Below, in pieces: positions 51,745 through 56,070 of a stretch of 56,070 bases of DNA. The notes under the pieces are model-generated. The model searched no databases. It saw nothing but the letters and a program-made list of their open reading frames with translations, and was not told where the DNA came from. The position numbers and the translations under genes are program-made. Every line of letters starts with the position of its first letter. The first letter of the stretch is position 1. Source of the stretch: Furfurilactobacillus milii. GTDB taxonomy: Bacteria > Bacillota > Bacilli > Lactobacillales > Lactobacillaceae. Where the stretch lies: contig NZ_WEZT01000018.1 in NCBI RefSeq assembly GCF_009863985.1, positions 120,387 through 176,456 of the forward strand. The letters are read 5' to 3'.

Positions 51745-51957
51745 TAAGCCTGTAATGTAAGCCGAAGGGCGTCAACAAGGAAACCAAGGCGTGAAGGGGG
51801 CTGTAATCAGGTGGTTTTCCTGATGTACAGCACGGGGACGGTCGCGAAGACTCGGGTTTTGAGGCTTGGCGACGAGGTGAGAGACCGTGAACTTCGGGCT
51901 TGAACCGCTCCCACGCCGGTGTTTCCATGTTGACAACCGAAGGCGATTTTTATCGCA
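51745..51957. ncRNA. Candidate branched structured RNA
   Basis: A long closing stem pairs 51771-51793 with 51910-51932 (gtcaaca, ggaaac and ggcgtg against their complements, broken only by small internal loops). Inside are a hairpin gctgta-atcagg/cctgat-gtacagc (51800-51831), a stem acggtc/gaccgt (51838-51888) with inner gtcgc/gcgac and ctc/gag, and a small stem after it. Short GCC-gaag-GGC and GCGAT-tttt-ATCGC hairpins flank it. It is GC-rich in AT-rich surroundings and has no coding potential I trust. Strand is undecided. It does not look like RNase P, tmRNA, SRP, 6S or a T-box. Confidence 0.45.
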
Positions 51958-52240
51958 AATACAAGTACTACATATTATCACTCAAGTTAATGATGAAAAG
52001 ACAAACTTGAGTTAATTATGGTGAACTACTTGACCTATGGTACAGTTGCTGGTTAACTGTGGTCAAGCGTTAAGAATCGTTGATTTAATAAAGCTCGTAG
52101 ATGTTTTTGGCACTAAAAAAAAGAGCTACAAAACATTTTATAAAGTTAATTTTAAGGTAGGCCGATTATGATGGCCGTGTTACCGTAATTTTCTTTATGA
52201 GAGTCATAAGTTATTAATTAAATTTTGGGGATGAACTTTC
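51958..52240 (+). promoter_or_regulatory. nox upstream region with two long inverted repeats
   Basis: A 280-bp AT-rich spacer. First repeat: actcaagtt/aacttgagt (51980-52012). Second: cttgacc + acagtt / aactgt + ggtcaag (52029-52067) with a 6-nt one-sided bulge. Neither has a T run, so they are more likely operators or RNA stems than terminators. The nox ribosome binding site GGGGATG lies about 9 nt before the start. I find no clear Rex site. Confidence 0.45.
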
Positions 52241-53635
52241 ATGAAAGTTATTGTTGTTGGTTGTACACATGCAGGTACCGCTGCGATTAGTCAGATGCTA
52301 GTGACCAATCCAGATTTAGACGTTGAGGTTTATGAACGGCATGATAATATTTCTTTTCTGTCATGCGGGATTTCACTGTATTTGGACGGTCGTGTGCAAC
52401 GTCTAGAGGACATGTTTTATTCAAGCCCTGAGGCTCTGCGTAAATTAGGTGCACACGTTCATGTAAAACATGATGTGTTAAAGATTGACGCAAAACGACA
52501 AACGGTAGTCGTCGAAGACCTTATTAGTAAGGATGTTGAAACAGTTCATTATGATCGTCTAGTGATGACGACCGGATCAACAGTGATTGTTCCGCCATTG
52601 AAGGGAATCGACTCACGCCGGGTTTTGTTGTGCAAAGATTATGACCAAGCCAAACAGATTTATAAAACGGCCGAGGAAAATAAACACATTACCATTGCTG
52701 GCGCTGGCTATGTTGGTGTGGAGTTTGCGGAAAGTTATGCCAGCACAGAGCATGTAGTCAGTCTGTTTCAGAATCACAAACAGATTTTGGTTCACTCTGT
52801 CGACCAAATGTTGTCTGAAAAAATTACGCAACGACTGGTTGACCATGATGTCGACGTACATCTGCACGAACGTGTGACCGGTTTTAGTGCAGACCCAGAG
52901 GGTGACGGAATTCTTGTCGAAACGGACAGCGGTCATTATCCCACTGATTTAGCGATTGTGGCGACTGGATTTGTGCCTAATACGGGTTTGCTGAGTGGGC
53001 AGGTTGACATGTTACCGAATGGTGCCATTTTAACCAATGATTACATGCAGAGTTCCGATCCCCATATTTTTGCTGCCGGGGATGCCTGTGCGGTTCACTT
53101 TAACCCGACAAATGAAAATCTGTATGCACCATTGGCGTCCACGGCTGTTCGCCAAGGCACGTTGGTTGGCCTGAACTTGTTGACGCCGACCTTGAAATAC
53201 ATGGGCACTCAGTCGACGTCGGCGATGGAGATTTTTGGCAGTACTTTGGCAACAACAGGAAGTACTCTCGCCTATGCACAAAAGCAGGGGATTGATGCAG
53301 CAACGGCAACTTACGAAGGTAATTATCGACCTGCATACATGCCATCAACGGCCAAACTGACCATTGCGTTAGTTTACGATCGGGATTCTCGTCGAATTCT
53401 TGGTGGTCAGTTGTTGTGTGAACATGAAATTGCTCAGTCCGCGAACACATTGTCTGTTTGCATTCAGAATAAGAATACAATTGATGATTTAGCGTTTGTC
53501 GACATGTTATTTCAGCCCAATTATGATGAGCCATTTAACTATTTGAATCAAGTGGCTCAAATCGCAGTAGCACAGGAACAACAGCGTGGCCGGAAGGAAC
53601 CAAAGAATAGTGATCAGGCGGCATCAGAAATATGA
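52241..53635 (+). CDS. nox: FAD-dependent NADH oxidase (Nox/CoA-disulfide reductase family)
   Basis: 464 residues with the family layout: FAD-binding MKVIVVGCTHAGTAA, the redox Cys in FLSCGISLYL (Cys42), NADH-binding ITIAGAGYVGVEFAE, the second FAD motif IFAAGDACAV and a C-terminal dimer domain. Cys42 as a cysteine-sulfenic acid supports four-electron reduction of O2 to water. The C terminus carries a polar extension (QQRGRKEPKNSDQ). Its stop overlaps the next start (ATGA, 53632-53635), so it is coupled to the GH8-like hydrolase. An NADH oxidase at the head of an exopolysaccharide operon is unusual and may link oxygen or redox state to polymer production. Confidence 0.92.
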   Translation: MKVIVVGCTHAGTAAISQMLVTNPDLDVEVYERHDNISFLSCGISLYLDGRVQRLEDMFYSSPEALRKLGAHVHVKHDVLKIDAKRQTVVVEDLISKDVETVHYDRLVMTTGSTVIVPPLKGIDSRRVLLCKDYDQAKQIYKTAEENKHITIAGAGYVGVEFAESYASTEHVVSLFQNHKQILVHSVDQMLSEKITQRLVDHDVDVHLHERVTGFSADPEGDGILVETDSGHYPTDLAIVATGFVPNTGLLSGQVDMLPNGAILTNDYMQSSDPHIFAAGDACAVHFNPTNENLYAPLASTAVRQGTLVGLNLLTPTLKYMGTQSTSAMEIFGSTLATTGSTLAYAQKQGIDAATATYEGNYRPAYMPSTAKLTIALVYDRDSRRILGGQLLCEHEIAQSANTLSVCIQNKNTIDDLAFVDMLFQPNYDEPFNYLNQVAQIAVAQEQQRGRKEPKNSDQAASEI

Positions 53636-54723
53636 ATCAATGGCGACGTTACCTAACCCTTGTTAGTTTACTTGTTTTACTGATGGTTAGTGGCCCACTG
53701 CTAAACGTTCAAGCCGACACCGATGCACAATCGCTGGAATCCGCTCATCAAGCACTGACCAAGTTTGTGACAACCAAGCTGGTTACCAAGCAGGGTGTTA
53801 AAACCAACGTGAATGATCAAGTCAATGCGGGTGGCGACACTGCTAGTGGCAATGAACTATTGAGTGAGTCAGCCGGATTGTATCTGCAACATCTTGCACT
53901 CACGAATCAGCGAGAAGCATTTACTAAGTTTTATCAGCAAACGAAAACGACCTTTTACGCGCACAATCAGTTTAGCTATCGGTATAATCCACGGACAAAA
54001 AAGCGCTCAAATGTGAACGCAACGCTCGATGACCTGCGGATTATCGGTGCCCTGATCCAGTACGATAAAACCTTTAAAACAGAGCATTATCAGCGTGAAA
54101 TTAAGTCACTGTGGCATCATCAGCAAAAGCAAGCCTTGAAACAAGGACATGTTGCAGACTTTTACGATCCGCAGTCTAAAAAGCGCCCCCAAACCGGTAC
54201 GCTGTCATACTTTGATTTTTTGACGCTGCGTCAGTTAGAAGGCAACACTAAAACCTATCAAAAGCAGTTGCGTTTGGTTCAAAACGGTTTTATTAGCCGT
54301 AAGATGCCCTTTTACGCCCGAAGGTACAATTATCACACACACAAATATACGACTGGTAACATTAACACCACAGAAGGATTAGTGACGTTATTGCACATCG
54401 CTCAAATTGGTCGTTTAAAACCATCCAGTGAACGATGGCTGTTACAGCAAACAAAGCATAAGACGCTGGTTAACCAGTATGACCAGCACGGGCACGCGTT
54501 AACAACTGATCAGTCTGCTGCCAATTACGCATTAGTCATGATGATTGGTAACGCAAGCGGTCAAAAGGCGCTTCAAGCCGCCGGTCAGCAACAATTGTTG
54601 GCGATGCAGGTTAAAAATGATGCATCACCACTAGCAGGCGGGTTCGGAGATGAAAGTACCAATACGGCATATTCGTTTAACAACCTAATGGCATTGGTGG
54701 CAATGGATGGTGTCACTCACTAA
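53632..54723 (+). CDS. GH8-like secreted glycosidase (PssZ/BcsZ-like)
   Basis: 363 residues with a signal peptide (1-28, cleavage near VQA-DT). The body fits the GH8 (alpha/alpha)6 barrel: LLSESAGLYLQ at the position of the family's catalytic-acid SEGQGY motif, and VNATLDDLRIIGALIQYD at the DGDLRIA motif. In many c-di-GMP-controlled polysaccharide operons a GH8 enzyme trims the polymer (BcsZ in cellulose, PssZ in Listeria). The ESAG and TLDD variants keep the acidic residues, so activity is plausible. It is translationally coupled to nox upstream and lies 30 bp before the PssA-like gene. Confidence 0.7.
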   Translation: MNQWRRYLTLVSLLVLLMVSGPLLNVQADTDAQSLESAHQALTKFVTTKLVTKQGVKTNVNDQVNAGGDTASGNELLSESAGLYLQHLALTNQREAFTKFYQQTKTTFYAHNQFSYRYNPRTKKRSNVNATLDDLRIIGALIQYDKTFKTEHYQREIKSLWHHQQKQALKQGHVADFYDPQSKKRPQTGTLSYFDFLTLRQLEGNTKTYQKQLRLVQNGFISRKMPFYARRYNYHTHKYTTGNINTTEGLVTLLHIAQIGRLKPSSERWLLQQTKHKTLVNQYDQHGHALTTDQSAANYALVMMIGNASGQKALQAAGQQQLLAMQVKNDASPLAGGFGDESTNTAYSFNNLMALVAMDGVTH

Positions 54724-54753
54724 TAACGGTGTTTGAGAGAAAGGGGTGATTGA

Positions 54754-55976
54754 ATGGGCGCGCATTTGAGGCATGGCCTGACACGAGGTCTGTTGTGGTT
54801 TCGGTCGCATGTTTCACCAGCGGCGTTGGCGGTAATCTTGTCAGCGCTGATTGTGGCGTACCTGTTATTCATTCCACCGGTTAACGGTTACGCTAACAAT
54901 GGCGATTTTGATCGGGCCATCTACGTAAACGGTCTCTATCGATTAACTGGTAAACCATATTACTTTTTTACATACATGGTTCAAAAATATGGCATTATGC
55001 AATATTTTAACGAATCATCAGCGGCGCTGTTCTCGTCACAACCGTTATTTATCAAGGCGGCAATTGGCTTAAACATGTTGGTCTATAGTACCAAAGTCTT
55101 TGATATTCGGTTTATGGGACTGATTTATTACGTGTTGTTTCTAGGTGGCATCTATCTTTTGACCGAGGCGTTAACATTTCCTTCGAAACGGTGGCGGAAC
55201 TACATTATTGCGCTGATGGTTGTCTTTGTTTTCGCTGACTCATCATACACGCTGTATTTTAATTCCTTCTTCGCAGAACCAGGCATGTTCGTTGCTATGC
55301 TCTATTCGTTTTCTTCGATTCTGTTACTGGCGCGTCACCGCTTCAAACGGCGCTGGCCGATGGTCTTGCTCTTCTTTATCAGCACCGTGGTCCTGATTAC
55401 AAACAAACAGCAGAATGCGCCGCTGGCACTAGGTTTTGCGCTGACAATGCTAAGTTTGTTGTTTGTGTTTCACAAACGTGCCGAGAAATTGTACGTCATT
55501 TTGGGTACTGTACTGATTTTAGCCTCTGGGGTGGCGACCTACGCCTTGATTACCAAGACGTTTAATAACATTAATGAGTATCAGTCCATGACTCGCGGTG
55601 TGTTACTAAAGGCAAAGGATCCTGAAAAGGCATTGATGCAAGGAGGGATTGATAGTCAATTTGCTTTGACTCGGGGGCAAACGTACTTTGATCGTTATTC
55701 GCCAATTGACGTTAATAGTAAGTACATGAAGAAGCACTTTACGGATAAGTTCAGTTTCATGTGGATTTTAAAGTATGAATTGACCCATCCGTCAGAATTT
55801 GGTGCGCTACTAAATCTGGCCGCTAAGGACGGCCAGTTGACGCAGGTTAAGGCAGTTAGTGATTACACCAAGTCAGCCGGTCAGCCAAAATATGCGCAAA
55901 CACATTATTTTACGGGCTTTTCCACCATGATGGGCGCATTTTTCCCACGAACGTTCGCTTTTTATGTGTTAATGAT
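54754..55976 (+). pseudogene. PssA-like polysaccharide membrane protein, 5' part cut by IS30
   Basis: About 407 residues of host sequence from ATG (ribosome binding site GAAAGGGGTG), with roughly eight membrane helices and an extracellular segment (about 265-375) between the last helices; the stretch YANNGDFDRAIYVNGL follows the first helix. At about 55976 the frame runs into the IS30 left end and reads 18 meaningless residues to a stop at 56031. The C-terminal part (about 93 residues with IGDGDADLAKHLF) is at 99-380, next to the IS30 right end. Together they make a protein of about 500 residues at the PssA position of a pss-type operon. The insertion is in the same orientation as the gene. 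Confidence 0.75.
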
Positions 55977-56070
55977 AGATTGTAAAATTAATCCGAACGC
56001 TGTTCGGACAAAAAAGATCAGCTTCCTTTAAAATGGTGTTTACCACAAACCCATCTTTTAGGAGCTGATC
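55976..56070 (+). mobile_element. IS30-family element, left end (partial)
   Basis: Terminal repeat agattgtaaaattaatccga from 55977, then ccgaacgctgttcgg (a short palindrome) and a subterminal imperfect hairpin, 55992-56070. It is identical over about 92 bp to the reverse-oriented copy at 36122-36214. The transposase is outside the window. The hairpin with its adjacent A run, read on the other strand, is terminator-like and would stop transcripts leaving the element leftward. Confidence 0.85.

Noticed and set aside
51668-51928. Minus-strand frame of 86 codons and overlapping frames in 51668-51981
   Set aside because: Composition is driven by the GC-rich hairpins, there is no ribosome binding site, and several frames are open at once. 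A structured RNA explains the region better.
52029-52067. Rho-independent terminator upstream of nox
   Set aside because: The stem is long but has a one-sided 6-nt bulge and no T run on either side.

Overview
The window looks like a piece of a Lactobacillaceae chromosome (low-to-mid GC, Bacillota). The evidence is KxYKxGKxW signal peptides, LPXTG cell-wall anchors, MucBP and CnaB adhesin repeats, a Lactobacillus-type rRNA leader, strong AGGAGG ribosome binding sites and a salvage-type purine gene set. I cannot fix the genus from sequence alone. No rRNA or tRNA gene, CRISPR array or phage module is visible.

Layout. 1-98: right end of an IS30-family element that interrupts a polysaccharide membrane protein. 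99-7414: c-di-GMP-controlled exopolysaccharide operon (PssA 3' part, DUF2334-type protein, GT2 synthase, BcsB-like protein broken by a frameshift, degenerate-GGDEF receptor, active GGDEF cyclase). 7637-8857 (minus): DUF2075 P-loop ATPase. 9365-34103: adhesin island with three giant LPXTG proteins; between the second and third lie a metal P-type ATPase, an HMA metallochaperone, a Dps-like protein and an unlisted 47-residue ribbon-helix-helix protein. The third adhesin has two in-frame stops that replace glutamine codons. 34267-35664: pyroglutamyl peptidase and signal peptidase I. 35874-36120: tandem rrn promoters and leader with no 16S gene behind them, abutting an IS30 end. 36216-38156: a truncated membrane gene, a frameshifted metallo-beta-lactamase-fold hydrolase and a TetR regulator. 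38301-44323: purine node (guanine-class riboswitch, xpt-pbuX; guaC; PurR-boxed purA-purB). 44433-50569: M20 peptidase, heterodimeric ABC exporter and lipoprotein. 50762-54723: EAL phosphodiesterase, about 500 bp of strongly structured non-coding DNA, NADH oxidase and a GH8-like hydrolase. 54754-55976: 5' part of the PssA-like gene, ending in an IS30 left end.

How it fits together. The gene at the right end and the fragment at the left end are the N- and C-terminal parts of one protein type (the fragment carries an IGDGDADLAKHLF motif). Each touches one end of an IS30 copy in the same orientation. About 92-96 nt of IS30 sequence is present at each window end and at the internal junction near 36122, and the rrn leader also stops there about 95 nt after its conserved part begins. 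I infer that the internal junction is an assembly join and that the native order is 36.2-56.07 kb, IS30, then 0-36.1 kb, rrn operon. In that order EAL phosphodiesterase, structured RNA, nox, GH8 hydrolase, PssA to PssE and diguanylate cyclase form one continuous c-di-GMP/exopolysaccharide locus, with the guanine nucleotide interconversion genes upstream.

Other points of note: three genes (the GT2 synthase, the DUF2075 ATPase and xpt) have a textbook Shine-Dalgarno placed before ATT or ATC instead of ATG; and two candidate structured RNAs lie at 51470-51690 and 51745-51957.
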